A stretch of 64,000 nt of DNA, from contig JAACJM010000004.1 of the NCBI GenBank assembly GCA_013368315.1, forward strand, positions 868,001 through 932,000, given 5' to 3'. This DNA comes from Tetrapyrgos nigripes (Eukaryota > Basidiomycota > Agaricomycetes > Agaricales > Campanellaceae). Made by a program: the position numbers and the translations under genes. Below the pieces are notes generated by a model. That model was not told the DNA's origin and did no database searches. It saw only the letters and a list, made by a program, of their open reading frames with translations. Shown piece by piece: positions 1 through 12,900 of the stretch. Position 1 is the stretch's first letter. Each line of letters opens with the position of its first letter.

Positions 1-920
1 GCAAAGGCGGTAGTACTTTTGGCTGCTCTCCACCAGTTTCTTCAGGTATCCAGCTCATTTGTTCTTTGCCGACAGGCGAATACACTGCAGCGGGTTCGGA
101 AGGAGACAGAGAACTCCTATGTGTCTTCTCAGAGGACAATGACTCTCTGTGGACGACTCTGCCAGATGGATTGCGATCTAGTGCTGTGTGCGGTTGTGGC
201 TTGTCATAAAGCTATTGGTGAGTGTCTTTATGACCACGACTTCTTGGCTTACCTCTGGCCAGGGATTTTCCAGCGTTCGCAAGGTCTCTAGGCTCCTCAT
301 ACCTTGATCGCCGTGCATGTGTACTGCATTGATCTCCCTGGTGCTCGGCTCGTCTCTGTACATAGTGCGAGCACTCGAAAGCATAGGCGTGAGGGTCTCG
401 CTACGACTTTCCACGTCTGCTCTTTTAGCTGCAGCCCGATTCAGCTAGCTAATTTTTTAGACTCGGGATCACACTCACTTGCTCTGCCTGGATTAAGCCC
501 AACGCTAAACACTCGACGTGCCCTCTTCCTTCGCCGACGTCTGAGTTCAACCAACCCGAAAGCAGCCAAGATTGCCAGGATAGCTAGAATGACTCCTGCG
601 GCTATGGCTCCTTTGTTTGAACCATGCTTTCCCTCCTCGATCTGATTACCATTGGAATCGGTAGGCTGAGCTCCTCTTGTCTGGGTCCCCGACGCGTTCA
701 GCCTAGAAGATTGTCCTGTGCTGACACTTCCAGAGCCGGTACTCGCACCTGTCGTAGAGCCGTGGTGGGATGTCCTAGTCCTAGTAACAGGACTCTCATC
801 CTCATCCGGCTCGTCTTCGTCTGGTTCGTCTTCGTCTTCATCCTGTCTCTGAACAATCCTGAATATCGACCGGTCAGGATACGTCTCCCAGGATTTGGGC
901 AGCTGCGGCAGAAACGACAT
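1..920 (-). CDS. Ser/acid-rich single-pass membrane protein, 3' end cut by window edge
   Basis: Three exons on the minus strand (920-479, 428-253, 211 to beyond base 1), joined in phase across introns of 50 and 41 nt. For the second intron an in-frame alternative acceptor gives 53 nt. The start at 920 is the first in-frame ATG after an upstream stop, and an additional 5' exon cannot be excluded. The N-terminal half is acidic and low-complexity, with PDEDE repeats, then a Ser/Thr/Gly-rich stretch. At about residues 108-124 there is a hydrophobic helix (GAIAAGVILAILAILAAFG) followed immediately by a run of Arg/Lys, as expected for a type I topology with a cytoplasmic tail. The tail continues through exons 2 and 3 and is rich in Ser, Pro and Glu. 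The layout resembles the two tandem membrane proteins at 36.8-39.3 kb, although the tail motif differs. I see no catalytic domain and infer a wall- or signalling-related surface protein. Confidence 0.6.
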
Positions 921-3900
921 GAGATGGGGCGAGTTGGAGTGGTATTTGATGGAAGACCGAGAACTTTAAAGGCCGCACCAAGGAAGGGTCGGCATGAGGC
1001 AACATGGGAGAACTCGCCTACAGATGGTATACGGGGGGTCGATAAATACACCTTTTTGATCGTTGCTTCGGAGGTCTGATTTCCTCCTTTGGACTTGATT
1101 GGAACCTTCCAGCTTCCTGGTTCCTTCTATCTCTCCTAAGTTGTTTCACAGACTCATGATATGCACGTGTCAGTGATACGCAGCCAGTCGCCAAGCGATT
1201 GACCAGCTTCACAGATCAGGTCCGGATTTTGAGCGGGTTTAAAGGAGAAAATTGGAGGTTATGGGCCGTCACTATTAGTAAGTAGCAACGTGCTGTCAGC
1301 GTCGACGTCTAGGCGAATTTCTCCAAGCCTTGAAAATTAGCAGTTCATACCACCATCGTTGACGTCGTCGAAGAACTTCTAGTAAGTACTCCGTCGAATC
1401 CGGTTCCAGCGGCGGATAATCATACAAGTAGACCTACTTAGAGTACAAGCGCAGACGGCGACGCACTAGGAATTGGCGTTTAGAATGCGATCTAGGAGTT
1501 ACCAAGAGATAGAGATAATCAGTGTTCTGTACTTGTAATGGGATACCCATAAGCACTCTTACTTTCTCGAGTGCTCATTTGCTAATCCTGATTACTGCCA
1601 GGCCTTGGTGATTGTTCAGTGAAGTCGAAGGAATGTTCTTTTACTTTCTGTATCATTCTGTATCATTCTGTACCATCAAAGTACATAGTTCTATTTCTCT
1701 CAAAAAGTACCCGTCGTAGTAGCAAATGTATCCTTCAGTTCTTGCAATCTAGTGTATTCCACCCCTAATTGCGTCTGAACGTAAGTTTCGTAAGTCATTA
1801 GAGTTCGCGGTAGCGTATCTCCGTGCTTCTCGACCATCATCTCAACGATAGCTGTCTTGGGTGAACTCGAATTACATTGGTTTCAGCTTTAGGTTGTATT
1901 CGAAGACTAAATAACGGTTCCAGGACCCGTATTTCTACGGGGTACATTACAGTAGTACCGCGTCTATTGATCGCCTAGTACTTTGTGTTGGCTAGTGGTG
2001 GCCCGTAGTAAGGGATGTTGCTATCTGCGCTTGTCTTTGCAAATTGCTAGATGTACGTGTTGAATTGCCAAAATACAATCTTAAAAGTAGTTTATTTGAG
2101 AGCGAGCATACACCATATTCTTTTCTTCCAGTGGAAAGCTTAAGAGCGGAAAAGTAATTGCGACTAGTTTACAAGGTCATACTAGCAGTATGACTAGAAG
2201 CTGGGTGAGACAGGCGCGACGTGAGTCGAGGTCAAAGACAGAGAGGTTCATCATTCGTAGTACCATTTCCTGGAGTACTTTCATGCACTAGGCTGCACGA
2301 TGATTAGACATGATCCGCACTACCACTACTAGATTACTTGATATGAAGTATACTCAGTGTGGAACCAATGTGTGGAACTCCGATCGGAGTCCGAGTCGAA
2401 AGGCATACTATTTACACTAGAAGTGAACTACGCGTTGTAATCTTTTTGTATCTCTTACAGATAATTGTCATCCGCCTTCATATTTTTCAAAAACATGGTA
2501 TTCTGACTGTGCGTTCCAGGACGATGAAAAAATGTAACTCCAATTCCGCATCGAAAAGCGGTGCTTTTTGAGGGCGTGACACTTGAAGTTCGCTATAGGA
2601 TGTGTAGTCCATTGTCCGTCGAGAATTTTACCCGACATATGGAGGAGGTAATAATGATGGATATTAGTAACAGAAACCAGGGATAAAGGGTTGTTCAAGC
2701 TTGGAAGTCGAGGAGTAGGTAGCCGTTGAGAAAGTCTTAAAACTCCGACGCCGCATCGTTCCCTTGCCGGTTGGCAGAAAAGTGCCCTGGCGGAGTTTGA
2801 ACGGGAGAGCGATCGCCGATCACCAACCACGACAGGCGGACTTCAAACCGAACGGATGGAACCGGTTCTAACCTTAGGGGCTTTTCACTTCCCCACTATA
2901 TCGAAGGGTATCGTCGGTGGACTCTGGCATCTCACTTACCCTTCCCGGAAAAATCTGAAACTCGGTGGACTAGAGTTTTAGGTTATGAAGAGTGCGTCGA
3001 CAAAGTTGTGCGACCTTCGACAAGAAAATGCGAAAGTTTTTCTCCAACGACATTCCGCAGTTCACTTCTAGTGTATAAATAGTATGCTATATAAGTGTAC
3101 CGCTGTGGCTAACGATCGACAAAAGCATGAAGCTGTCCAAAGCTTCTGTGTATGAACGTCAGATTCCTAGAGGCTCCTAGTTGCTGGTGGGAGTAGTACT
3201 GGTAGAGCGAATCCATCGGACATACCAAGATCATAGTGCTACATAGATGGTTGCAAATGCAAATGCTTCCAAATGTGAGCATATATATCAAATCTACAAG
3301 GATTGAAAATTTCAGGTAAACCTGGATGGATTTCAGTCTGAGTTGTGGGAAAGAACTGACCCTACAATAGTGAGACATGATCATGACACATAGGCTTTGC
3401 CACTCCATAACTCGTAAAGGCAAGATTTGATGAGCGTTCAATACTGTCAGTGGAATGGGATGCCATAAACGACCCTGTCATGATTTTCAAGAGGGTTTAC
3501 TCGCCGAGTGGCGCATTGACAAAATATCCAATACTTTTTCGGTAAATCCGGTACGAGATGCAACTATCATGAAGCCCGACATGACACTTGATGATAAAAA
3601 TCAAGATATTGGAAATTTCCGAGATGTTCAGAAGCAGAAGCGTGAACGAATAGTCGTTTTCTGCGAGGTGCCTAGTGTCCAAAATTTGATGACCATTTTA
3701 ATACGACCCTGGGTTGAGAGGTGTAAACAGTTTTCTCGGAAACTTGCGCCACTGCAGATAGACGTCAAACTCAAATGACGGGAATCTCTCAAATTTTAAG
3801 ATCCCGAGTCCGACGGTTTATGTTTACGTCATCCGGCAATTTAATACCCGGCAGCCGGAAAGTTTAGCTGCCATCGACAGACTTTCGTAACTGCTACTAC

Positions 3901-4072
3901 AGACTCTGCAGAGTCCGTCTAGAGCTCTGAGGATATAGAGCACCGCTCAAGCTGCCATACGCACTGGATCCATGTTCGTACTCAATGTTCTTTCTCGTCG
4001 CCTGTCTGACATTGCTCAACGTCATGTTAGAACAGAAGATCAGAAGAACCATCTTGCTTTCAGTAGAGCGAC
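921..4072. other. Gene-free stretch of about 3.1 kb
   Basis: I see no convincing gene here. The longest open frames (about 110-120 codons near 2470-2830, 3110-3440 and 3455-3778) have no recognisable motif, no plausible splice continuation and scattered stops. A short direct repeat of tgtatcattc occurs near 1650-1675. The right end should contain the promoter of the hydrolase that starts at 4073. Confidence 0.5.
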
Positions 4073-5364
4073 ATGTCTGAAGGTCGCTTCAAAGCCGTCA
4101 TATTTGATGTAAGTCAATTCACAAGACTTTTGCGCCCAGGAAAACTGTATCTGGACAAACGGAGAGCGGAATCTCAAGTTTTATCTGACACAACGCTATC
4201 TCAGGTGGGAGGTGTCGTTATGAGCAGTCCGTTTATTGCCATAGCCCAATATGAAAAAGAACAAGGCCTTCCTGACCAGTATATTAACTGCTCGATGTGG
4301 GTTGCATAGTATCTGTCAATTTAGGGCTACAGGGAAGTCTTGCTGACGCATACTCTTTCAGTGTTTCACGAGGCTCGCAGGGCGCCTGGCAGAAATTTGA
4401 GCGCGGTGAACTCGAACTGCTCCCGTTTTACGAAGCGTTTAGTCGAGATTTATCTGACACTGTAAATGGGAACGTCTGGTATGCGGCGTATTGTAGACGA
4501 AGGGGGCTAAGTACGACTTTGACTTGAAGTTGTACACGGCATTGATTCATTCTTGTTCAGAGTCCCCCAAGCTACCGGAGAGGCTGAATGTTGACGGACG
4601 GGAGGCAAGTTTTTTTCAACGTTCTAATTCGAGTGCAAGGCTGAAAGCTGCTCTCCGAAGCTTTTTGGTGCCATGATGCGAACCGCCAAAGTGTACGACC
4701 CACACGTTCGGGAGGCTATACGCCGAATTAGAGGTAAGCCCTCACCTATGGGCAGATATAGAGGATAACATTCCTGTCTACACCAGCTGCTGGGAGACAT
4801 AAGATAATTGCCTTGACTAACAATTACTCGTCAACACAAGCCACACCGATCCCTGCTTCGGAATTAGCATTCTTAGGTTGGGATGACGGTGCAACACCAC
4901 AAGAACTCAGACAGCTCTTCGACGACTTCTGCGACAGCAGCACTTTGGGCACACGGTAAGTGAGACCCTTGATGGCTTCTTGAAGATTAAACATGAAACA
5001 AAAACCAAAGGAAGCCAGAACCCAAATTCTACTTAATGGCATGTGAAAGAAATGGCATCCAACCTCACGAAGCTGTCTTCCTTGATGACATTGGAATGTG
5101 AGTGATTTCTTCTGCCGAGTGGTACACGATGGACCATGACGTCTCTTCACTTCTTCCAGAAATCTCAAGGCGGCGAAGATACTTGGAATGGAAACTATTC
5201 GTAAGTATCGCACATCACTTCCACGAGCGCTGGAGTGAACACCATGACGACTCATACGTCCTCATCCTTCTGCAGATGTTCCCATAGGGGGTACACTCGC
5301 CGCTGTTAAAGAATTGGGAAAGAAGATAGATCTGGACCTCACCGGTGACGTAGCGAAGTTATGA
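4073..5364 (+). CDS. HAD-superfamily hydrolase (epoxide-hydrolase-N/ACAD10-N-like)
   Basis: Nine exons (4073-4108, 4205-4296, 4362-4510, 4561-4604, 4661-4733, 4787-4955, 5011-5097, 5160-5200, 5276-5364) join in phase to 259 residues. Motif I is AVIFDVGGVV at about residues 8-17, with the nucleophile Asp12. The helical cap carries RGSQGAWQKFERGEL. Motif II is IIALTNNYSS, and motif III/IV is KPEPKFY followed by AVFLDDIG. The C-terminus, GMETIHVPIGGTLAAVKELG, matches the family. Length and motif order fit HAD phosphatase-like proteins related to the N-domain of soluble epoxide hydrolase and ACAD10. The usual second Asp of motif I (DxD) is replaced by Gly (D-V-G), as in some ACAD10-type members, so phosphatase activity is uncertain. 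The intron at 4605-4660 has a GC donor (gcaagt). The substrate cannot be inferred. Confidence 0.85.
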
Positions 5365-5635
5365 AGCACAGATGTTGAAGCGAGCAGAGATAATTTCAAC
5401 TTCGTGAAGATGGTCGCTTGTCCAGAAGACCGTGTCGCTTTTGGCTACAGGGCGTGTTGGAGATTTTTTAGGTGTTTTCAAGGTCATACACAAAGTGATA
5501 CATAGGACAGACGCCGAGGACCATGAATTGAATTATTCAGTGTTTGAGTACGGATCTAATGATAACACGTCTTGTTACTGGTACGCCAAGAGGTCGACAC
5601 TGGTATCCTGACGTCGAAGTAGCCACAGGTAAAAA

Positions 5636-6032
5636 TCAAAAAGGCTTGTCGCTGTCGGGGGTTTTGTCTTCATAGTAGTTTTTCAGCTGAAAAATGAGCC
5701 GGCTCAGCGAATCCAAGTTTATTTTGATAACACGTGTGACTGACCACAGGGACCTTGACCAGAACTTCGCGTCGGACGAGCGGTGTAACGGAGAGCAACT
5801 GAGGAAAGAGCAGAGTTATATTGAGAACTTGGGTAAATGTCTTTACGACGCACCAGGAAGACACCAGCGCCAGCACCGACGCCCCAGATACCCAGGGAGG
5901 TTGTCCAGTTCCTCAAAAGCTGCTGTGAGTGTTAGCAGAGAGACCAAGAGCACAGTGAGTAGTAAGTTAAACAATACTCGCCGAAACTGTCGATTGAACA
6001 GGAGTCCTTGGCTGAAAGGCTATTCTGGCCAT
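5636..6032 (-). CDS. QCR10: Cytochrome bc1 complex subunit 10 (QCR10-like)
   Basis: This is a small four-exon gene of about 78 residues. It starts at 6032 (MARIAFQPRTPVQS), passes through WTTSLGIWGVGAGAGVFL, then LLSVTPLVRREVLVKVPV, and ends KNYYEDKTPDSDKPF. The short N-terminus, one Gly/Ala-rich membrane helix and an acidic DKP-type tail match QCR10, an accessory subunit of respiratory complex III in the mitochondrial inner membrane. Two introns are clear: GTGCGT...TCAG after GVFL and GTCAGT...TTCAG before KNYY. The first junction (near 5920-5965) is less certain, because keeping phase needs a weak gtttaa donor. It lies divergent to NOP16, with 152 bp between start codons, and convergent with the HAD gene. 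Confidence 0.8.
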
Positions 6033-6184
6033 TCTAATGTCTAGAGGTCGAGGATACAATTTCTAGTGATGGTTGAAGCTTTGAAGTCGGATATGACCGG
6101 GAGTAATGCCATGTGACTCACTCAGAAATTTGCCTACTTCAAATTTACCACTTCCTCGTGAAGGCTTGGACGTAGAAGAACACG

Positions 6185-9100
6185 ATGGCAAACCCAAGAC
6201 AACGACGCAAAGCACGGTCATCATCGTACAGACCAGTCTCTCAATCCAAAAGAGCAAACAGAAACCTCAAAAAGGCACCTCGTGAGGCGTTTTCGTTCTC
6301 CCTTGGTCCATCCTATTCAACTGTATGACCCAAAGCTATCCGTGGTCCCAAGGCACTTCAGCAAGCTTGGGATAAGCATAAGACTGTTAGACAAAAGTAA
6401 GCGTGGAACATAGTCTTCTTGATTTTACCTGCTGGCTTTTCCCTGTTAAACCCGCGTATTTCCAGTGGATTAAGCCTTTCATGAGCTCTCCTTTCCGTAT
6501 TCGTTGTCTGTGGGCAGCCGTTGCTTTCGGACTCTGTCGGAGTCGAGTTGCCACCTTATTGGAGCTCTTCCCAATATCGTGGACGTCTATACTGCCTTAG
6601 GTTAACCTAAGTCGCAGTATCCATCTTTGGCTAGACTTCATTTTATTTCATTGTGTCATTATTGCACTTTTTTCTGATATCACCTTACATTCTCATTACG
6701 AAACGATTCTTTCTGATGACAATGACACTGACTTTCAACTATTCTCTTTGCCCGCAGTTATGCTGCTCTCGGACTCATCCACGACCTAAATCCCACTGAA
6801 TCCGGAGGCACTGAGATCAGTATCGATATTATGGGAAACACAGATAGTTCATCCGGTCTTATTGGCGTTTGCGGCGAGACAGCGACGGTCCCGTCGAGCT
6901 TTAATCTTTCATGTGCATCGGAGACGTCGACAGGTTCGAGTTTCCGATCTAGAACTGGTACTAGCAATGCTAGTGCTGGGCCAAGAGCAAATTCTACCAA
7001 AACTACGTCGATACCAGCAGGCTATGGTAAAATCATTCGAGACGAAAATGGACACATCATAGACGTTCAATTAGCTGAGGAGCCAGAAGGCGAAGACTCA
7101 ACACCTGCTAGCGTAGGAGACGTAGACATGGAACAATTGTCACCCGAGCTAGATGAGAGTATCCGAGAAAAGTGGACTGATCTGGGTGGCAAGAATCGCG
7201 CCTTGGGTGGTACGGACTCGACAGTTGTGAAAGGTGAGTGATCTGTGCTCCCATTTCTCTCCTTTATGCTTTTGTGTCGTTTTTGTCATTTGAGCCTTCA
7301 ATCCTGCTTTCCTTGGTTTTTGTGTCCTCCGAAGCCATTCCCGGTCAAGAGGACGCCGGTGCTGGTACTCTACGCGGTGCGACTCCAGTGACCTGATCAC
7401 ATTTACGCATGCATGATTCATTGCGCCGGTTGACCTTATCCTCCGGTTCAGCTGAAGTTTACTGAGTACCGGATGCTTTGGGGGCGTTCGCACTGCTATA
7501 TGTCTCCAAAGCTTGACACTATACCGGAAATATTGCAGCCCCACAATGGCGATGCACAAATGGATAATCCCTGTTCCCTTTATCTTGCTTTTCTTCTTCG
7601 CTGTCTTCACTTGTACCGGGCACACCACGGGCGTGTGGTTCCCTCCTGATGCCTTTTGACACGGATGCACCACTTTCACTTCCAGTGTGCCGGATCATTT
7701 TTACTGGCGACAGCCCTCTATTGTATGTACCTTCTTTTAGTGATCATGCTCTCCTATTTTGAGATTCATGCGGCCGGTTATCGTTGATGAAGGTGTCAGA
7801 TACCTCTGGCATGAATCGGGCATGGATAACGGATTCGCACTCGCGAGTTTTCATGACTACAGCAGGGCGTTTGTCATAGCACGACGTTGTACACATACAG
7901 CGTGCTAATGGTGGATCCTAGTCTGCTTTGCGACTCCCAGTCATTTGCTGTCTTCGTTCTTTTCATTTCTCGTCGTGTTTTTATACTTTACGAATGCGCT
8001 TCATTCCTTTACGTCGTTCTGGGCTTGAATACGTGTGCCGTGTCGTGAGGTGGAGGTATGGAACAGCGGTAAAACCGTTGGAACGTTGGAATCGGTGTGA
8101 TGTGACGGCAATTGTTTGGAGACAAAACGGCCAGGGACGGACAGTAGGGCGTATGGGATATCTCCTTTCTTTGCTTTCATCTCATAAATCAAGCTGCCAC
8201 GCTTGACTATGCGATGGGAAAAACTCTGTTTCCCGTAGGAAGCAGGGGGAGCTCTTAAAAAAGAAATTCTGAAAGGAAACCCACCAATGAATCTACATTA
8301 GTTCACCCAATTTACCTGTGTCGAACTGGGCGGGTAAACTGCTGGATATTCCCTTTCTCTATTCCACAACTTCATTTACTGCAGAATTATCTGCGGGTCC
8401 GCAACAGGTCAATTCGGCTGCGTCCCGCACTGTCGCCATGTATGTGTCCACGTCCACGTCTGCTTCTCTATCTCGTTTCCACTTTTTGGATTTTTCGTGG
8501 TGCAGAAATCCGGCAAATTTTAGAAAACGACGCTAGACGAGACGGAGAACGCATAGCATGATCCATTTCGTACTCCGTACCTGCCCGCAGTTATGGGTGA
8601 CACAGATAGACTGTTGACGTGGAAATTTGGGAGTGTATACGATGGAGAGCATCGCTGACGGTTTGCGGTCACGATAACACGTTCTTCGATGTGCGAGTGA
8701 CGGTGAGGCAGTAAAGCTTGTTCACCCCGAGGGTTTCCGTTGGGTTTGTTCCGTCGATGCTTCCCTTCTCTTCTCCTGTTCTTTGGTGGAGCCCCAGGGT
8801 TGAGCAGACCATCTAGCGAACCCAGTTGTTCAACGTTCCACGTTTCTTTTGTTCCAGGATCATGTCGTCCCTGCATTTTGCTTGATCCATGTCTAGCGTC
8901 ATTTACGGTGATGACCGTGTGCATAAGCAAATACCAGGCAGGGTATTTGTCCTGTCACCCCATTTGCCACCAGTGTTATTTCTGTAACTGGTGACTTTGT
9001 TGTCCGTGGCTATTGAAGACTCCAGGTTGGGGACTGACCTTTCCTTGATGTGTACAATCGAGATCTGCTTCCTTTCTTCTTCATGCTACCATGGAAGACC

Positions 9101-9795
9101 TTTTCTCTTCTCGAGAGATCCTGGCATCCCCGTATGTGCGCGAAACAATTGCCTATTTTGCGAGGTTTTATACATTTACTGTATCTAGAAATCGGGATCG
9201 TCCAAAGTAATCTCTCTCTCGGAGTCCGGGGCATTCCGTGGGGATCCTTTGATTGGATTTCATTGTGGTGTCGTCTAGCAAATCTTTTTAGGCTGATTAG
9301 AGCCTGAAAAGGAACACAAGGTTTCACGCGATCTAGGCGGGAAGTGATATCATTTGGAATGTGTCTCGTCATACGAGTCAGTGTGACTAAATATGCACAT
9401 GAAGTGTACACAAAGCCTAGGATTGTAACTCAGTGGAATGTTCAGTTCTACGTCTTTCAATGTTCTTTCAATTTTGATTCCTTCTGCCATTCGAGATTTA
9501 GACTTACTTCCGTGTTTGCTTCCGCGGGCACTAACGGACTTTTTTTTTTTTTTGTGCAGACCTGGAGAAACTGTCTACGCTGAAAGGGACGAGTGGAACA
9601 ACGCTATCTGCGTCGATCACAGGAGTGGGGGCAAGGCATGCTTCAAAGGGAGAGATGGGGTACCTTGATCGGCTGGTTTCAAAATATGGAATTGATGTGG
9701 AGAAGATGGCACGAGATCGAAAGCTGAACAGTGAGCAGAGGACAGCAGCAGACCTTCGACGTAGCCTTCGTCGAGTTGGTATGTTGGTTGAATGA
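6185..9795 (+). CDS. NOP16: Ribosome biogenesis protein Nop16
   Basis: Four exons (6185-6281, 6336-6396, 6758-7233, 9560-9795) join in phase to 289 residues. The N-terminus MANPRQRRKARSS and the following Lys/Arg-rich RANRNLKKAPPIRGPKAL are the Nop16 signature. They are followed by YAALGLIHDLNPTESGG, then the central GYGKIIRDENGHIID and the C-terminal SKYGIDVEKMARDRKLN. Nop16 acts in the nucleolus in 60S subunit assembly, so the basic N-terminus probably doubles as nucleolar targeting. The last intron is 2326 nt (7234-9559), about forty times the local norm; its ends are canonical (gtgagt ... t-tract, tgcag). The gene shares a 152-bp divergent promoter region with QCR10. Confidence 0.93.
7234..9559 (+). 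other. Exceptionally long intron of NOP16
   Basis: The intron boundaries are fixed by the reading phase of flanking Nop16 exons. Inside are only short open frames without recognisable domains. I note two small inverted repeats, gggaaa...tttccc near 8217-8236 and caccagt...actggtg near 8969-8995. The strand is pyrimidine-rich towards the 3' end, with an 18-nt T-rich tract just before the acceptor. I found no terminal repeats at the ends that would prove an inserted transposon. Confidence 0.85.
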
Positions 9796-9932
9796 AAGGA
9801 TTAGGTTTACGGACTGAGGGTACTTAGCGTGACGAGGGCATCGGCAGCCAGATCTCATCTAATTTGACGGTGTTTACTTCGACGCATGGATCGAGATTCG
9901 CTAATAAATCCGTTTCATTCGCTCTGGAAAGA

Positions 9933-9940
9933 TATAAAAA
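9933..9940 (+). promoter_or_regulatory. Possible TATA element of the Zn2Cys6 gene
   Basis: The octamer tataaaaa lies 34 bases upstream of the ATG at 9974. This would leave a very short 5' leader. The site is plausible from sequence only. Confidence 0.35.
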
Positions 9941-9973
9941 CTCCTTTCAAAACTATCATCCATGCCATAGACA

Positions 9974-12900
9974 ATGTCCCCAGCCCAGAGAGCCGCCTCG
10001 TCGCCGTATCCGCGCAGGCCCTCTGCTCAGCCCAAGTCAAGTCGCCAGCAGTTTTCGGCGTGCGGCGCCTGTCGCATGAGAAGAGTTCGATGTGATTTGA
10101 AGGACCTCACTGTCCCCATCACTGGTCCCAATCCTGCCTGTTCGAATTGCAATGTGAGCTCTTTCATGATCTGCCGAGTCGGTCTAACACTCCCTAGGAA
10201 CGCGGTCTCAAGTGCGTGGACGAGTTCGCCGACGTGAAGGCAGTCAAGCTACTGAGGCGCGGTCGACGTCTGCAACAGGTCGAGTACGTGTACAATGCAC
10301 TAGTCTTTCTTCGCCAGCTCACAATGCGCACCCGATAGGGCCATCTATGGCAAAGCAGCAGATCAAAACGCGACCTCTTCATCGTACCTCGGCCTTCCGA
10401 CGCGTTTGCCGAGTTCCATTCCTCCTCTTCAGCCAGAGTTCTTCTCCTCGGCGTTTTGGCACTCGTTCAGTCTGCAACGTCCAATTCTTGACCCTGTGGA
10501 TTTTGCCGCTCATTTTTGTGCCCATGTAAAGGGATCTCACTCTCTCAGCCCTGAAGCAAGTCTTCTGGCGATGCTTCTTGTCGTCTGGGCCGCTTCATTT
10601 GGTGTCGATGAATATGGTGTTCCAATTGCTCCTACCAATCAGAGCGCGGTCTCGGCCTCGTTGGATCCAAACATTCCTGCCAGGAATACGCGCAAGTCGA
10701 GTGGAGAGATCCATGCATCTTCGAATTTCAAAAGCCCCGTGGGACATGCTATCTCGACGATACATGCAAGGAAGGAGAGGTCCGAAGCCATGCTCAAAGA
10801 GGTCCTGGAGCTTGTTGATATCCACGCTGTCATACGTCGTCCTACTTGGGACGGTGTAAGGGTCTTGCTTCTTATATTGCCGCTTCTTGAAGGTTGGTCA
10901 ATTCTTCAATATGTTCTGCTTCTTTTACCGCGTTCTTTGTCTTTATCTTTATCTCTTCACATGCTTATATTTGTTCTCTTCTCCAGATGTCCATCTCCTG
11001 GACAGAATCACGATGCATGAGGCAAGTCTTTCTCAGGTTCATTCCCTGTGTAACTTCGCCGCCTCGACCTCGGGTCCATCGTCATCTTTATCCCATTCTT
11101 CTGACGACGCGATCAACCGGGCTCGCATTTTCTGGTATGCATACATGCAAGAAGGAATCACCATTGGCATGCGTGGCGGTCGTCTGAATCTGTATGTCTT
11201 TCGATGCCGTTTGTGGTATGCCATACTCACCCTTCTATCCCCTTTGCGTTCAAAACATAACTCAGAAATGAAGAAGACCTCGAGGAATTCCAAGCATCTC
11301 TGCCTTCGTTCCATGCAAGTGGGGTCCACTATACCTCTGGCCTGCCATCACCTGCATCGCCCAGTTTCCCTCCGGAGGCAAGTCAATTGCCACGGAGTTC
11401 TCCTAGCCTCTCCGGTGGCGTACATCCCTATCTTCAAATTACTCATTTGTTTTCTATCCCACTCCGTCTAAGTGGCGTTTGCCGGAAAGTGCACTCGATT
11501 CTTACCAGCAAACGGGCCGTCAGGCGTATGGAAGCGGGAGGTGGCGTTGATGCTGAAGGCATGAGAGGCATTTGGGATGGACTAGATAGTTGTTGGGAAG
11601 AGTTCGACTCTCTAAGGCGGAGCTTCGGAGGGGGTAACATTGGTGCGGAAGTTGATGTTCAGGTGGAGAGGTTCGTCAGTGGATGGCAGGTAGGGATACC
11701 CTTATATGGTTAATAACATTGCAGGCTGACTTTTTTCTGTCTTCGACGTATTCCAGATTTTCATTTTCGAGTGCCGTGAGTATTTTACCTTTCCCAATTG
11801 TCCGTTTCATTAATCTATCGACATCCGATCAACAGATAACATCATTCGAGAATCATTGAAACAATATGTCTCTCGCCCAGGCTCCCCAACGGCGCATCAA
11901 TCTGTTCACTCACCAGACTCTTCCCTGTCACTCTATCACCTCCATGACATTGCATCGCGCAAATGCTTCCGTCTGCTTCCCTGCGTCCTGAGTATCATTA
12001 AGCACAACCTGTCAAATGACATGGTTGACAAAGGCGGATTATTCAAATGGGATGCAGGACTCGTACGAGACGGCTGCTTTTTTGCAGCATTTCTGTCTGC
12101 CAGCGTCGCTAGCGAGCAGTTAATCGATTACGCCACAAGGGCGGCTCCAGTCCTCCCTCTAGGCGTAGGCCAAATTCCGCTCAAACGGGAAGCAAGCGAG
12201 CGCGGCAGTATGCTTGGCAATGGAGGTGTAGACATCGTTCGCCCGGGGCTTCTACCAATCTTGGACGCAGAAGAAGGAACGCGACTTTGTCTTGCAGCGA
12301 TCGGAGAAATGCGTTGGGCTCTAGCGAAATCCGAGGAGAGGGAGGATGCCATCCGAGCTGTCTACGAAGAAAACAAGATGAAGAGGCTCAGGCAGCAAGG
12401 CCCCGAACATTCCTTGCAGATGCTTAATCTGAGCACTTCATCTTTGGCACTGCATCAGCCGTACAGCTCGGCAGCGGCAATGGCAGCAATGGCCACTGAA
12501 ACTATGCAGTCTCAGCCCTCCGGTACGCCTGTTGACGAGATGTTCCGATACACTCCCCAGCACTCCTACGAGGTCCCGGTATCACATACAAGCCGTCACC
12601 ATTCGATACTTCCTCCCTTATCTGTGGTTTCTCCCATCCATTCTGGATCGGCACCAAATACAGGGTGTACTGATGGGAGTGCGAGCGGATGGCCATCATA
12701 TACCCCTCCGAGCACAGCTGCTTCGGGGACGAGCACCGGAACGGGTGTGTTAAGTGGCGGAGGATCACCAGTGTTTGCAGCAAGTGCCAGTACAAGTGGA
12801 CTTTCGACTCCTGGTAGTGCTGGAGGGCAGTTTAAGGGCGAAGTCGATGATATGTTCTATCACCGTGTCGTCGGCGTCAGTGAATATGATCAGTATGGGT

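Noticed and set aside
4824..5255. Minus-strand open frame of 143 codons
   Set aside because: Complement of the HAD hydrolase exons, which carry clear family motifs.
7928..8206. Open frame of 92 codons inside the NOP16 intron
   Set aside because: Arg/Trp-rich, without motif or neighbours; more likely chance than a nested gene.
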